A stretch of 35,830 bases of DNA from Bacteroidota bacterium (lineage in GTDB: Bacteria; Bacteroidota; Bacteroidia; Cytophagales; Spirosomataceae), in contig JAIUOF010000016.1 in assembly GCA_020161355.1 (NCBI GenBank), forward strand, positions 1 to 35,830, read 5' to 3'. Position 1 is the first letter of the stretch, and every line of letters begins with the position of its first letter. Position numbers and translations under genes: made by a program. Under the pieces are notes generated by a model. That model was not told the origin of the DNA. It saw only the letters and a list, made by a program, of their open reading frames with translations, and searched no databases. Shown in pieces: positions 7,473 to 15,680 of the stretch.

Positions 7473-8504
7473 TTATCTTAAATCTTTGTGCTTTTCTTTC
7501 GCTTCAGCTTGTTCTTTCGCATATGCTATCAAGGCGGGGAAGTCAAGCTGGGATATCATTTTCTCCTGATTTTCCAGTGCTTTTTTTACAGGTATTTTGA
7601 AATTAGTCTTGATATTCAAAGCGTAAAACTTATTCAAATCTTCTCCGGAAACTGTTTTTTCGGGCACACAAACTTTATTTTCTGTCCCGATTGAAGCCTG
7701 AATATCATCAATTAATAGGGGGTAAATGCATCCATAAATATCATAAACCCTTTTAATCAACACTTTTCGGCTTGGATATTTTGCTTTGCCTGACCACCAA
7801 AGGTCTTTTACGGCATTCATGGCCTCAAAGTTTTTTTCTCTGGTTTCAACTGCTTCAAGTTTTTGTAATAAACCTGCCACATTTTCAGTCATAGCTACAT
7901 CATACTCTTTATCGCTGGCCAGAGCTTTCATACCCAACTGTACTCCTGTGAGATTGGAATAGGCATCTTCTACCGAAAAACTGGAATACCTTTCAGGAAC
8001 CAAAGGGATATAAGATGCTCCATACCAGGTAGATACTTCATGCCAAACCGAAAGGTCGTAAGCAATTTTTCCTGCCAAATGAATATAATCCTGCTCCTGA
8101 AAATTATCAGGAATATGAATATTTAAAACTTTTTGGCCCCCTTCATTTCCAAGTTTTAGGGTAATTGGAGAAGGTTCGGATTTCATCAAAACATACATGT
8201 ATGCAGTTATATCAGCGATATCGCGTAAATGCCCCATATCAATGAACCCCCCCTTTTTGGTGTAAACTATACCGTTATTTTCATGCTTACTCCCCATAAA
8301 TTTATGGTCTCCGATTTTATCGCCCGAAGTAATGTCGGTGACTTTAATGAAAGTTAGTCCGGCAAGAGGTACTTCGGCACCAAAACCACAGCAGGTTCTG
8401 ATAATTCTTGGAGGCGGATTTTTGACTTTGGAAATATGAGGTGGTTTAGCACTTACAAATCCTATTGTGATGATATATATTAGAAATAGTTTTATCAGTT
8501 TCAT
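7473..8504 (-). CDS. Exported protein, probably DUF4056
   Basis: A 343-residue protein with a cleavable signal peptide (MKLIKLFLIYIITIGFVSA). The mature start has PPPRIIRTCCGFGAEVP, a Cys pair, followed by KKGGFIDMGHLRDIADITAY near residue 85 and SVWHEVSTWYGASYIPLVPE near residue 155. This spacing resembles DUF4056. The GH-x3-D and HE-x2-T motifs could form a metal site, but this is inferred. The C-terminus is Lys/Glu-rich and helical. It is divergent from the PLP enzyme gene, with its own TAATTTTG box at 8539-8546, and lies apart from asnS. The substrate is unknown. Confidence 0.6.
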   Translation of the reverse strand: MKLIKLFLIYIITIGFVSAKPPHISKVKNPPPRIIRTCCGFGAEVPLAGLTFIKVTDITSGDKIGDHKFMGSKHENNGIVYTKKGGFIDMGHLRDIADITAYMYVLMKSEPSPITLKLGNEGGQKVLNIHIPDNFQEQDYIHLAGKIAYDLSVWHEVSTWYGASYIPLVPERYSSFSVEDAYSNLTGVQLGMKALASDKEYDVAMTENVAGLLQKLEAVETREKNFEAMNAVKDLWWSGKAKYPSRKVLIKRVYDIYGCIYPLLIDDIQASIGTENKVCVPEKTVSGEDLNKFYALNIKTNFKIPVKKALENQEKMISQLDFPALIAYAKEQAEAKEKHKDLR

Positions 8505-8538
8505 TTAAAGATAAATATTCAATCTTTTGATTTTGTTG

Positions 8539-8546
8539 CAAAATTA
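8539..8546 (-). promoter_or_regulatory. Candidate -7 box for the DUF4056-like gene
   Basis: TAATTTTG on the minus strand, 35 bases before the start at 8504. A TTTG lies 25 bases upstream, longer than the usual spacing. It is one half of a divergent promoter region with 8599-8606. Confidence 0.4.
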
Positions 8547-8598
8547 CAATTATAACGTGTTTTTAGGATTACAAATTCCTTTTTTAATCATATCAGTT

Positions 8599-8606
8599 TA
8601 ACTTTG
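8599..8606 (+). promoter_or_regulatory. Candidate -7 box for the PLP dehydratase/racemase gene
   Basis: TAACTTTG, an exact TAnnTTTG match, ends 18 bases before the ATG at 8625. Because it covers the TTG codon at 8604, it argues against that upstream codon as the start. Confidence 0.45.
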
Positions 8607-8624
8607 AGGATAAATAATTATTGC

Positions 8625-9581
8625 ATGCTTAGTCAGATTCCTTCCAAACTGGATATTGTAACGAGTCATTTGAGAATTCAGGATTATCTCAAAAAAACAC
8701 CGGTATTGTTTTCTGAGGAAATTAATGACCAAATAGGTGCTGATGTAATTTTCAAATGTGAAAATCTTCAAAAAATTGGGGCATTCAAAGCCCGTGGGGG
8801 AATTAATGCTGCATTGAGTTTGAGAAAGGATGATTTACAAAAAGGACTTTGTACACATTCTTCGGGAAATCACGCTCAGGCCATTGCCTTGGCTGCAAAA
8901 TTATTGGGAACCCGGGCGTATATTGTGATGCCTCACACAGCACCAAAGCCTAAAATCAATGGGGTTAAAAAGCTGGATGCTGAAATTATTTTCTGTGAAC
9001 CAACCCTACAGGCTCGTGAGGACGGAGTTGAGAAGGTTGTAGAAAAAACCGGTGCGGTTTTTATTCATCCCTTTGATAATTATGATGTTATCGCCGGACA
9101 AGCCACTGCTGCCAAGGAAATTTTGGAAGAAAATACTGAACTGGATTATATTTTTGCTCCTGTGGGAGGCGGCGGACTTTTGAGTGGCACGGCTCTTTCG
9201 GCAAAATATTTTGGAAAAAACACTAAAGTGATAGGTTGTGAACCCGAAGGTGCAGCTGATGCTATTTTGTCGTTTAAATCCGGAAAAGTAGAAAAAGCAC
9301 CTTTTGTTAAAACCATTGCCGACGGACTTTTGACTAACCTCAGTGAAAAAACACTTGAAATTATCCGAAATGGAGTAGAGGATATTTTGACTGTAAGTGA
9401 CGAGGAAATTTTGGAGGCTATGAAAATTATGATGGACAACTTGAAAATCGTTATAGAGCCATCTTCAGCAGTGCCTTTGGCGGTTTTGCTTAAAAATAAG
9501 GAGCGGTTTGCCGGGAAAAAGATTGCAATTATTATTTCGGGAGGAAATGTGGATTTGGAAAGTTTTGGATTGAAAATTTAG
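8625..9581 (+). CDS. PLP-dependent threonine dehydratase / serine racemase family enzyme
   Basis: A fold-type II PLP enzyme of 318 residues. The PLP lysine lies in IGAFKARGG near residue 50. SSGNHAQAIALAAKLLGT binds the substrate carboxylate, PVGGGGLLSGTAL binds the PLP phosphate, and IIISGGNVD near the C-terminus carries the Ser that contacts the pyridine nitrogen. There is no C-terminal ACT domain, so it matches catabolic threonine dehydratase or serine racemase rather than the feedback-regulated IlvA. The reaction would be deamination of L-threonine or L-serine to a 2-oxo acid, or racemisation of serine. The two cannot be told apart here. The ATG at 8625 is used as start. A small membrane-protein gene follows after 8 bp. 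Confidence 0.85.
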   Translation: MLSQIPSKLDIVTSHLRIQDYLKKTPVLFSEEINDQIGADVIFKCENLQKIGAFKARGGINAALSLRKDDLQKGLCTHSSGNHAQAIALAAKLLGTRAYIVMPHTAPKPKINGVKKLDAEIIFCEPTLQAREDGVEKVVEKTGAVFIHPFDNYDVIAGQATAAKEILEENTELDYIFAPVGGGGLLSGTALSAKYFGKNTKVIGCEPEGAADAILSFKSGKVEKAPFVKTIADGLLTNLSEKTLEIIRNGVEDILTVSDEEILEAMKIMMDNLKIVIEPSSAVPLAVLLKNKERFAGKKIAIIISGGNVDLESFGLKI

Positions 9582-9589
9582 TTTTAGTT

Positions 9590-9820
9590 ATGGATACAAA
9601 TAAAATAATCAGGATTTTAAGAAATGCGGTTATTTACTTAATCGTAGTTATGTTGGTCAGTTTTGTGCTCGATGTCGGATTTAGCAAATTGGGCTCGGAA
9701 CCCATCATGAAAATACTCACAGATTGGTTGGCGTCCGTTTTAAAGGTTACGAAATTGGGCGTTTGGATTGTTGTAGTATTGGTTTTTGCCTACTTTCGGG
9801 AGAAACAAGGAAAAAATTAA
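9590..9820 (+). CDS. Small two-helix membrane protein, unknown
   Basis: A 76-residue protein with two hydrophobic segments, about residues 12-30 (AVIYLIVVMLVSFVLDVGF) and 54-69 (LGVWIVVVLVFAYF), and a basic C-terminal tail (REKQGKN). It starts 8 bp after the PLP enzyme gene, probably on the same transcript, and is followed by a strong bidirectional terminator. No family was recognised. Inner-membrane location is inferred. Confidence 0.65.
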   Translation: MDTNKIIRILRNAVIYLIVVMLVSFVLDVGFSKLGSEPIMKILTDWLASVLKVTKLGVWIVVVLVFAYFREKQGKN

Positions 9821-9825
9821 ACGAA

Positions 9826-9858
9826 AAAAAAGCTCTGGAAATATTCCCGAGCTTTTTT
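9826..9858. terminator. Bidirectional terminator between convergent genes
   Basis: AAAAAAGCTC (9826-9835) pairs with GAGCTTTTTT (9849-9858), extended by GGAA/TTCC (9837-9840 with 9844-9847) around a 3-nt loop. The A-run and T-run make it usable on both strands. It separates the plus-strand small membrane protein from the minus-strand PspC gene. Confidence 0.85.
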
Positions 9859-9874
9859 GTTACCCCTAAATTTA

Positions 9875-10081
9875 CTAAACCACTTGTACGAAGTTCTCTT
9901 GTTTTTGTGGCATCACTGCCCAAAAAATCAAATACCCAATAACTACAGGTGCAGGTGTGAAAAATAATCCGACAGTGATTACTCTCAGGACAGTTACGTC
10001 CACATCAAAGTATTCTGCCAAACCGGTCAATACACCACCTAACATCGAATTTTGTCCTTTTATTCTAAATAGCTTTTTCAT
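9875..10081 (-). CDS. PspC-domain membrane protein
   Basis: A 68-residue PspC-type protein: KLFRIKGQNSMLGGVLTGLA, then AEYFDVDVTVLRVITVGLFF and one or two membrane segments (about residues 33-55), ending in a short charged tail. The family includes the phage-shock regulator PspC of enterobacteria. The short stand-alone forms common in Bacteroidota are thought to act in membrane stress, but the exact role is unknown. The start is at the ATG at 10079-10081, since the upstream in-frame extension to 10144 crosses a TAATTTTG box at 10109-10116 and has no family match. It converges on the gene at 9590. Confidence 0.85.
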   Translation of the reverse strand: MKKLFRIKGQNSMLGGVLTGLAEYFDVDVTVLRVITVGLFFTPAPVVIGYLIFWAVMPQKQENFVQVV

Positions 10082-10108
10082 TTTCTTGTTTGTTTTTGTT
10101 TGATGATT

Positions 10109-10116
10109 CAAAATTA
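10109..10116 (-). promoter_or_regulatory. Candidate -7 box for the PspC gene
   Basis: TAATTTTG on the minus strand, 27 bases before the start. A TTTG (10145-10142) lies 25 bases further upstream, somewhat beyond the usual spacing. Confidence 0.4.
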
Positions 10117-10320
10117 ATACACAACAAGGTACTGTGTTATACAAAGTACATGAATGGAAGAAAATCTTGAGGAATGGATAAAAATAATGACGCGATTGAA
10201 TTTTAAATGATTTGATTTCCTTTTTCCAATTTTATGAAACAGAAAATTTACACTTAAAAGTGAATTACTGGACTACAGGAATAATTGTGTTTATAGTTGA
10301 TTTATAGATCATTATAAATT

Positions 10321-10698
10321 TCAAACAAGTTGCATTTTAGCCACTTTTGGATCAACTATGGCCACATCGTGTTCAAAATCAAGTTTTATTCTCCACTTTT
10401 GCATAGTTGCCGCTCCAATTATTACTTCTTCACTAAGTCCTGGAATCACAAGAAATTCATCAGATAAAAGGATATCATCCATATAGAAATCCAACCTGAC
10501 TGCATGGGTAACCTCAATAAAGTGCCCCTCAGGAGCAGTACCGATCATTCTTGTTCTCCCTAGATGTGTCGGTGTTTCAATGTCTTTTACAAAATCAGAA
10601 TTAATACAAGATAAATTGGCACCAGAGTCATATAACGCATATAGGTGCTTTTCACCTTTTGATCCCGCAAATAATAAAGGTTGCTTTATGATTGACAT
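10321..10698 (-). CDS. Retropepsin-like aspartic protease domain protein
   Basis: A 125-residue single-domain protein. The LYALYDSGANLSCINSDFVK segment (residues 19-38) has the DSGA active-site motif of retroviral-type aspartic proteases, followed by the flap region. A second conserved part, EEVIIGAATMQKWRIKLDFE (residues 89-108), matches the hydrophobic-hydrophobic-G helix that follows in this fold. Such proteins are usually active as homodimers because each chain supplies one Asp. No signal or membrane segment is seen, so it would be cytoplasmic. It stands alone with no toxin or mobile-element partner. The function in bacteria of this type is not established. Confidence 0.7.
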   Translation of the reverse strand: MSIIKQPLLFAGSKGEKHLYALYDSGANLSCINSDFVKDIETPTHLGRTRMIGTAPEGHFIEVTHAVRLDFYMDDILLSDEFLVIPGLSEEVIIGAATMQKWRIKLDFEHDVAIVDPKVAKMQLV

Positions 10699-10769
10699 CT
10701 CAGTTTTTTATTTTTACAAATATAATTGTTTTAAATGCCATATATACAATTACTTATTGCAATTTATTA

Positions 10770-13187
10770 CTACTTCATATCCACAATCGTAACTCCCTGA
10801 CCACCCCGGTCTGCGTGTTCGTCATACATTTTTTTGATGGATTTATATTGTTTCAGGTGGTTCCTGATGAGGTTTCTCAAAATACCGTCACCTTTACCAT
10901 GTACAATTCTCAGTTGTGGGTAACCCAAAAATATGGCATCGTCCATGAGCATATCCACTTCAAGTACAGCCTCTTCTCCACGTTTTCCTCTCACATCAAG
11001 GTTAAAGCTAAACTGTTGCATTTTTTCGTTCATATCAATGCCTTGAAGATTCTCACGAGGCTTATCTTTATGAACGGCTTTGAATTCTTTTTTCGAAACC
11101 CGTTCCAGGCGGTTTAATTTGATATTGGATTTCAATTCACCTAGTGACACCTCAGCGTCTTTTCCGTTGAGGCTCACCACCTGACCAAAAGTTTCCTGAC
11201 CGACAATTTTTACAAAATCTCCGACCTCAATCGCCCCTGAAGCTTTCTCGAAAGTAGTTTTTGGAGCAGGGGCTGGTCTTTCGGGTTTAAGGGTAGATTT
11301 TTCAAAAACCTCCAGTTCTTTCCTTATTTCTTTAGTTTTTTCCCTGTCGGCTTTGTGCTCTTTTATTTCCTTTATGGTACTTTCAATTTTTTTATTGGCT
11401 TCTTTCAATAGCTGCTTTGCATTCTCTTTTGCATCATTAAGCAAGCGTTTTTTGTCAGTTTCCAGGAAGTTTTTAAGGCTATTATACTGCTCAATCTTAG
11501 TTTTAAGCTCTTTGCTTTCTCTTTGTAATTGTTGATTTTGCTCCGAAAATACCTTTTTCTCAATCTCAAGTTCTTTCAAAAGTTTTTCAAAATTGACCTG
11601 TTGCTTGCCCAACTTTTTCTTTGCATTGTTGATAATCCAATGCGGAAGACCCATTTTTTGGGCTACTTCCAAAGCAAAAGAACTCCCGGGTTGGCCCATT
11701 TCCAGCTCATAAAGCGGCTCCAGGTGCTCTGCATCAAACTTCATGGCTCCGTTTTTCAGGCCTTCGTTTTTATCTGCAAATATTTTGAGGTTGGTGTAGT
11801 GTGTATTGACAACCCCAAACGCTTTCGATTTCAAAAGTTGCTCCAAAATGGACTCAGCGATAGCTCCTCCCAACGTGGGCTCTGTGCCTGTACCGAATTC
11901 ATCTATGAGAAAAAGGGTTTTTGCATCAGCATTTTTCAGAAATTCCCGCATGTTCGATAGGTGAGAGCTATAGGTACTCAGGTCATTTTCAATGCTTTGT
12001 TCATCACCAATATCAATGAAAAGATTACTAAAAATTCCCATCTTGGCATCTGGCGAAACAGGCACCAAAAGCCCGCATTGTAGCATATACTGCAAAAGCC
12101 CGATAGTTTTGAGCATCACCGATTTACCGCCGGCATTTGGCCCCGAAACCACCAATATTCTTTGATCAGACTCAAGACTTACTCTAAGCGGAATCACCGG
12201 TTTTTTGGCTTTCTGATGGCTCAAAAATAGCAATGGATGCACAGCTTGAGACCAATCGAGGGCGGTTTCATTGACTAATAACGGACTTGTGGCATTGACT
12301 TTTTGGGCTACACGGGCTTTTGCCCTTATAAAATCCATTAGTCCCAGAAACTGATAGGACTTTTGCATTTCAGGCAAATCGGGCCTAATATCATCGGTAA
12401 GTTGCTCCAAAATTCTTACAACCTCCCTTCGCTCTCTTATTTCAAGATCTCTGATTTCGTTGTTGGTTTCCAGCACTTCGCCGGGTTCCACAAAAGCGAT
12501 ATGCCCCGATGAAGTTTCATCATGTACAAATCCCGATAGTTTTCGCTTATGTTCCGCCAAAAGAGGCAGAACTAATCTTCCGTTCCTGACCGCAATGGTC
12601 ATGTCTTCACCAATCCACCCTGAATTTTTGGCCGTGCGGTAAATTCTCTCCAGAGCACGTTTTACATTATTTTGTTCGACAGTCAGCTTTCTTCTGATTT
12701 CCAAAAGCTCTCTCGAAGCATTGTCTTTTACTTTTCCACGCTCGTCGATAGTTCCGTTGATTCGGCTAATAAGGTCTGCCCAGCCGTCTTTTTTGTTCTC
12801 TGGAGTAGCTGCCTGAGCAAGTTTCTTGAGTTGAGGATATTGTTCTTCGGTTTTGTTTCGGAAAAAAACCAAAATCTGCTGTATCGTGACCAATGAAAGT
12901 TTGATGTCAAAAAACTGTTCTTCGTCTAAAAAGGTACCGGGAATAGCCGCCCTTTGCAGATAAGGAATGACATCAAGGTAATTTTGGTTAGGAAAATTGT
13001 TTTCAAGCTGTAAAATCAACCTAAACTCAGCGGTTTGGTCAATCATTTTTTTGATCTGATCAAATTTATCTGAAAACCTGATTTTTTCAATGAAAGATCT
13101 CCCCAATGAACTCACGCACTCTTCCTCGAGCAAAGATTTGATTTTGTCGAAACCGAGTTTTTGTTCAATATTTTGGGGGTAAAGCAT
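10770..13187 (-). CDS. mutS2: Endonuclease MutS2
   Basis: An 805-residue MutS2. It lacks the mismatch-recognition N-terminal domains of MutS and begins directly with the helical core. It has an ATPase with Walker A GPNAGGKS (residues 349-356) and Walker B LFLIDEFGTGTEP. A long coiled coil follows (about 520-640), then a KOW-like patch, and a C-terminal Smr nuclease domain with LDVRG and HGKG near residue 765. The family suppresses homologous recombination and, in some bacteria, rescues collided ribosomes. Either or both roles may apply here. It has its own TAATTTTG box (13209-13216) and is separated from the upstream gene by a terminator. Confidence 0.93.
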   Translation of the reverse strand: MLYPQNIEQKLGFDKIKSLLEEECVSSLGRSFIEKIRFSDKFDQIKKMIDQTAEFRLILQLENNFPNQNYLDVIPYLQRAAIPGTFLDEEQFFDIKLSLVTIQQILVFFRNKTEEQYPQLKKLAQAATPENKKDGWADLISRINGTIDERGKVKDNASRELLEIRRKLTVEQNNVKRALERIYRTAKNSGWIGEDMTIAVRNGRLVLPLLAEHKRKLSGFVHDETSSGHIAFVEPGEVLETNNEIRDLEIRERREVVRILEQLTDDIRPDLPEMQKSYQFLGLMDFIRAKARVAQKVNATSPLLVNETALDWSQAVHPLLFLSHQKAKKPVIPLRVSLESDQRILVVSGPNAGGKSVMLKTIGLLQYMLQCGLLVPVSPDAKMGIFSNLFIDIGDEQSIENDLSTYSSHLSNMREFLKNADAKTLFLIDEFGTGTEPTLGGAIAESILEQLLKSKAFGVVNTHYTNLKIFADKNEGLKNGAMKFDAEHLEPLYELEMGQPGSSFALEVAQKMGLPHWIINNAKKKLGKQQVNFEKLLKELEIEKKVFSEQNQQLQRESKELKTKIEQYNSLKNFLETDKKRLLNDAKENAKQLLKEANKKIESTIKEIKEHKADREKTKEIRKELEVFEKSTLKPERPAPAPKTTFEKASGAIEVGDFVKIVGQETFGQVVSLNGKDAEVSLGELKSNIKLNRLERVSKKEFKAVHKDKPRENLQGIDMNEKMQQFSFNLDVRGKRGEEAVLEVDMLMDDAIFLGYPQLRIVHGKGDGILRNLIRNHLKQYKSIKKMYDEHADRGGQGVTIVDMK

Positions 13188-13208
13188 ATTTTCCTATTTA
13201 TTTTTTTG

Positions 13209-13216
13209 CAAAATTA
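13209..13216 (-). promoter_or_regulatory. Candidate -7 box for mutS2
   Basis: TAATTTTG on the minus strand, 21 bases before the mutS2 start at 13187. No clearly spaced -33 element was seen. Confidence 0.4.
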
Positions 13217-13240
13217 CAACCAAAGCACCATTAAAAAGAA

Positions 13241-13265
13241 AAGCCCGGAAGTATTTTCCAGGCTT
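13241..13265 (-). terminator. Terminator after the YbjQ gene
   Basis: AAGCC (13241-13245) pairs with GGCTT (13261-13265), and GGAA (13247-13250) with TTCC (13256-13259). Read on the minus strand, the hairpin is followed by CTTTTCTTTTT. It ends the upstream gene and isolates mutS2. Confidence 0.75.
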
Positions 13266-13286
13266 AAAAATGAATTTCAGGGAGTA

Positions 13287-13607
13287 TCAGTTAAGCGTAA
13301 CCGCCGTACCTGATGCCGTAACCATCAGCATACCGCCACCTTTACCAACTGTTTCATAGTCAAGGTCAATGCCTACGATGGCATCGGCTCCATACTGGCG
13401 TGCTCTTTCTATCATTTCACGCATGGCGGTGTCTTTGGCTTCTCTCACTACTCTTTCGTAAGAGCCTGATCTTCCACCGATTACATCTCGGATTCCAGCC
13501 AGAATATCTTTGAATATATTGGCTCCGATAATGGTTTCGCCGGTTACTATTGCTTTGTATTCTCTTATGGTACGTCCCTCAATGCCGGGGGTTGTAGTTA
13601 ATAACAT
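13287..13607 (-). CDS. UPF0145 / YbjQ family protein
   Basis: A 106-residue protein that matches UPF0145 end to end: TTTPGIEGRTIREYKAIVTG, the GGRSGSYERVVREAKDTAM segment, the GADAIVGIDLDYETVG strand-helix, and the C-terminal MLMVTASGTAVTL. The family was once called putative heavy-metal-binding, but no function is established. The start is at the ATG at 13605-13607, because the 12 extra residues from 13643 are not part of the family. It is a single-gene unit with its own terminator. Confidence 0.85.
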   Translation of the reverse strand: MLLTTTPGIEGRTIREYKAIVTGETIIGANIFKDILAGIRDVIGGRSGSYERVVREAKDTAMREMIERARQYGADAIVGIDLDYETVGKGGGMLMVTASGTAVTLN

Positions 13608-13708
13608 GATATTTTTCAGTTTTAATTTTTTGTAAAACAACAACAGAATTTTACAGGTAGATATTTTTTTTTAATACAGGAAAAAAACAAGGATGTTCGG
13701 TCAGAATT

Positions 13709-14617
13709 TTATTTCATTTTGCTTCTTTTGGTTAAAAAGGCATTCAAAATGTGTTCAAAACCTTCATTTATATCTACTTCGGTGAAGTCTATTTTATATT
13801 GGCCGCATTTGATTTTTAGGTCATGGCTGAAATTCTCAATAACCTCGACGTACTTTTCTTTGACCTGTTGGGGCTGAAGTTTTAATTTTTCACCGGTTTC
13901 CAGGTCAATGAATTCATAGGGTCGCTCGTCAAATTCAAAATCTTTTTCGGTTTTTTTGTCGGTGACATGGAAAAGCAAAACCTCATGCATGTTATGTTTT
14001 AAATGTTGCAGAGCCGAAAATATCCTTTCCATGTCTTCGATATTCTCAAACATGTCACTAAAAATTACCACCAGTGAGCGTTTATGAATCTTGTCAGCAA
14101 TAGCATGGAGCGTCTCAATTACAGAGGTTTTCTGCAATTTTTGTTTTCGGTTAAGAACATTTTCCAGCTCCAGGAATACTTTGTGTATGTGTGAGCTGGT
14201 AGATTTACACTCAGTATGGATTTCAATCTGGTCAGAAAAAGTCAAAAGACTTACGGCGTCCCGTTGTCGCTGCAGCATATTGGCCAGCGTGCCCGCAGCC
14301 AAAACCGAAAAAGCGAGTTTACCATTGTCTTTAATTGGGTAATACATTGATGATGAGACATCCAGTAATATATGACAGCGAAGGTTGGTCTCTTCTTCGT
14401 AGCGTTTTATAAAAAGCTTATCCGTTTTTCCGAATACTTTCCAGTCGATATGTCGGGTACTTTCTCCGCTATTATACAGGCGGTGTTCGGCAAATTCTAC
14501 AGAAAAACCATGAAAAGGTGACTTGTGTAAGCCCGTAATAAAGCCCTCAACCAACTGTTTGGCCAGAAAATCAAGATTCCCGTATTCTCTAATCTTTGAC
14601 AGGTCTAACTTCTGCAT
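13709..14617 (-). CDS. DUF58 (VWA-like) protein
   Basis: A 302-residue cytoplasmic DUF58 protein. It has the SGESTRHIDWKVFGKTDKLF block (residues 50-69) that defines the family, followed by HILLDVSSSM with a MIDAS-like DxSxS metal site and a VWA-like Rossmann domain. In many genomes such proteins work with a MoxR-type AAA+ ATPase and a membrane VWA protein (BatA/B), but none lies in this window. It overlaps the RlpA stop by one base (TAATG on the minus strand), so it is co-translated. Whether the two act together in the envelope is an open inference. Confidence 0.88.
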   Translation of the reverse strand: MQKLDLSKIREYGNLDFLAKQLVEGFITGLHKSPFHGFSVEFAEHRLYNSGESTRHIDWKVFGKTDKLFIKRYEEETNLRCHILLDVSSSMYYPIKDNGKLAFSVLAAGTLANMLQRQRDAVSLLTFSDQIEIHTECKSTSSHIHKVFLELENVLNRKQKLQKTSVIETLHAIADKIHKRSLVVIFSDMFENIEDMERIFSALQHLKHNMHEVLLFHVTDKKTEKDFEFDERPYEFIDLETGEKLKLQPQQVKEKYVEVIENFSHDLKIKCGQYKIDFTEVDINEGFEHILNAFLTKRSKMK

Positions 14618-15135
14618 TATTTTTTCTGCTTATTTGCTTGTTCTTTAATCACAGGCAAATTTACTTCGTTTGAGCTGTCTTTAGCATAAATATCAGAGAA
14701 ATTACTTTCTGTGGCACCTTCGCGGGCAAGCATAATTTCGCCATCTTTTCCTACTACTTTTGCTTTGACTTTAATAACTCCATGCTGAATCATACCAATT
14801 TCTTTGGCAGCGGCATAAGATAAATCTACTATTCGACCTTTACTGAAAGGCCCTCTGTCATTAACCCTAACAATCACCCATTTCCCGGTTTTGGGGTTTT
14901 CGACTTCGAGCATGGTGCCAAAAGGCAAATATCTGTGGGCACAGGTAAAATTTTTATTATTGAGTCTTTCTCCACTTGCAGTTTTTCTTCCCGAAAATTT
15001 GAGGTTGTAATATGATGCTGTGCCTTTGTATTCTTTACCAATATCGACTTTTTGTGCAAAAGAAGTAAACCAATTTAAGCAGATAAATGATGCAAAAATC
15101 AGAATTTTTATGGTAAGGTTTTTAAAGTAGTACAT
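14617..15135 (-). CDS. RlpA-family exported protein (double-psi beta-barrel)
   Basis: A secreted or periplasmic protein of 172 residues with an N-terminal signal peptide (to about residue 27). The RlpA double-psi beta-barrel follows: GTASYYNLKFSGRKTASGER, FTCAHRYLPFGTMLEVEN, the catalytic-type VNDRGPFSKGRIVDLSYAAA. The C-terminal tail is Lys/Asn-rich. In well-studied bacteria RlpA is a lytic transglycosylase that acts on peptidoglycan strands lacking peptides. No SPOR domain is present. The start at 15135 is preferred because it opens the signal peptide, but an ATG at 15147 is possible. It is divergent from the DUF3276 gene and overlaps the DUF58 start by one base. Confidence 0.85.
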   Translation of the reverse strand: MYYFKNLTIKILIFASFICLNWFTSFAQKVDIGKEYKGTASYYNLKFSGRKTASGERLNNKNFTCAHRYLPFGTMLEVENPKTGKWVIVRVNDRGPFSKGRIVDLSYAAAKEIGMIQHGVIKVKAKVVGKDGEIMLAREGATESNFSDIYAKDSSNEVNLPVIKEQANKQKK

Positions 15136-15296
15136 TCTGCAAAACAATTATATTTTCGAAAATATGGAACTTATTATTGAGAAATGTTTTACTAAGGTAG
15201 CATGAAAATGCAATTTTTTATAAGTTTTTTACAAAAAATCATAAAATTTTGACAAGAAATATGACTTAATATTTTTTTTTTGATTTAATAAAAAAC

Positions 15297-15304
15297 TATT
15301 TTTG
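15297..15304 (+). promoter_or_regulatory. Candidate -7 box for the DUF3276 gene
   Basis: TATTTTTG, an exact TAnnTTTG match, ends 31 bases before the GTG start at 15336. No -33 element at the usual spacing was found. Confidence 0.35.
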
Positions 15305-15335
15305 AGTTTAGAATAAACCCATAAATAATAGTGTT

Positions 15336-15680
15336 GTGGAAAGAGAAGAGCAAGAGAAGATTTTTTCGAAAAGGATTAGAGCAGGAAAACGAACGTATTT
15401 TTTTGATGTGAGAGCAACCCGCTCCAATGACTACTATTTGACCGTAACTGAAAGCCGCAGGTATCAAAAGGATGGCGATTTTGTTTACGAAAAGAGCAAA
15501 TTGTTTATTTACAAAGAAGATTTTGACAAAGTAGCCGAAGCCTTACAGGAGACCATAGATCATATCAAAAATGAACTTATGCCGCATGTAGATTTTGCTC
15601 AGTTTAATGTTCCTGAGGAAAATCACGACAAAGCAGATTCTCACGGAGTGGATGACCAGGACTCTGAGCTTAAGTGGTAA
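15336..15680 (+). CDS. PUR-family DNA/RNA-binding protein (DUF3276)
   Basis: A 114-residue protein. The core EKIFSKRIRAGKRTYFFDVR and NDYYLTVTESRRYQ, with the following FIYKEDFDKV segment, matches the Bacteroidota DUF3276 proteins, whose fold is a PUR repeat that binds single-stranded nucleic acid. The N-terminus is charged. The C-terminus is acidic and probably disordered. The start is a GTG (15336-15338), because no ATG lies in frame ahead of the core. The last 11 bases overlap the convergent NAD(P)-binding gene. Regulatory targets are unknown. Confidence 0.8.
   Translation: MEREEQEKIFSKRIRAGKRTYFFDVRATRSNDYYLTVTESRRYQKDGDFVYEKSKLFIYKEDFDKVAEALQETIDHIKNELMPHVDFAQFNVPEENHDKADSHGVDDQDSELKW

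Noticed and set aside
8604..8624. TTG as start of the PLP enzyme, adding seven residues
   Set aside because: The codon lies in the TAACTTTG promoter box and the family start fits the ATG at 8625.
11529..11960. 143-codon plus-strand frame inside mutS2
   Set aside because: Antisense shadow of the MutS2 ATPase and coiled-coil region with no features of its own.
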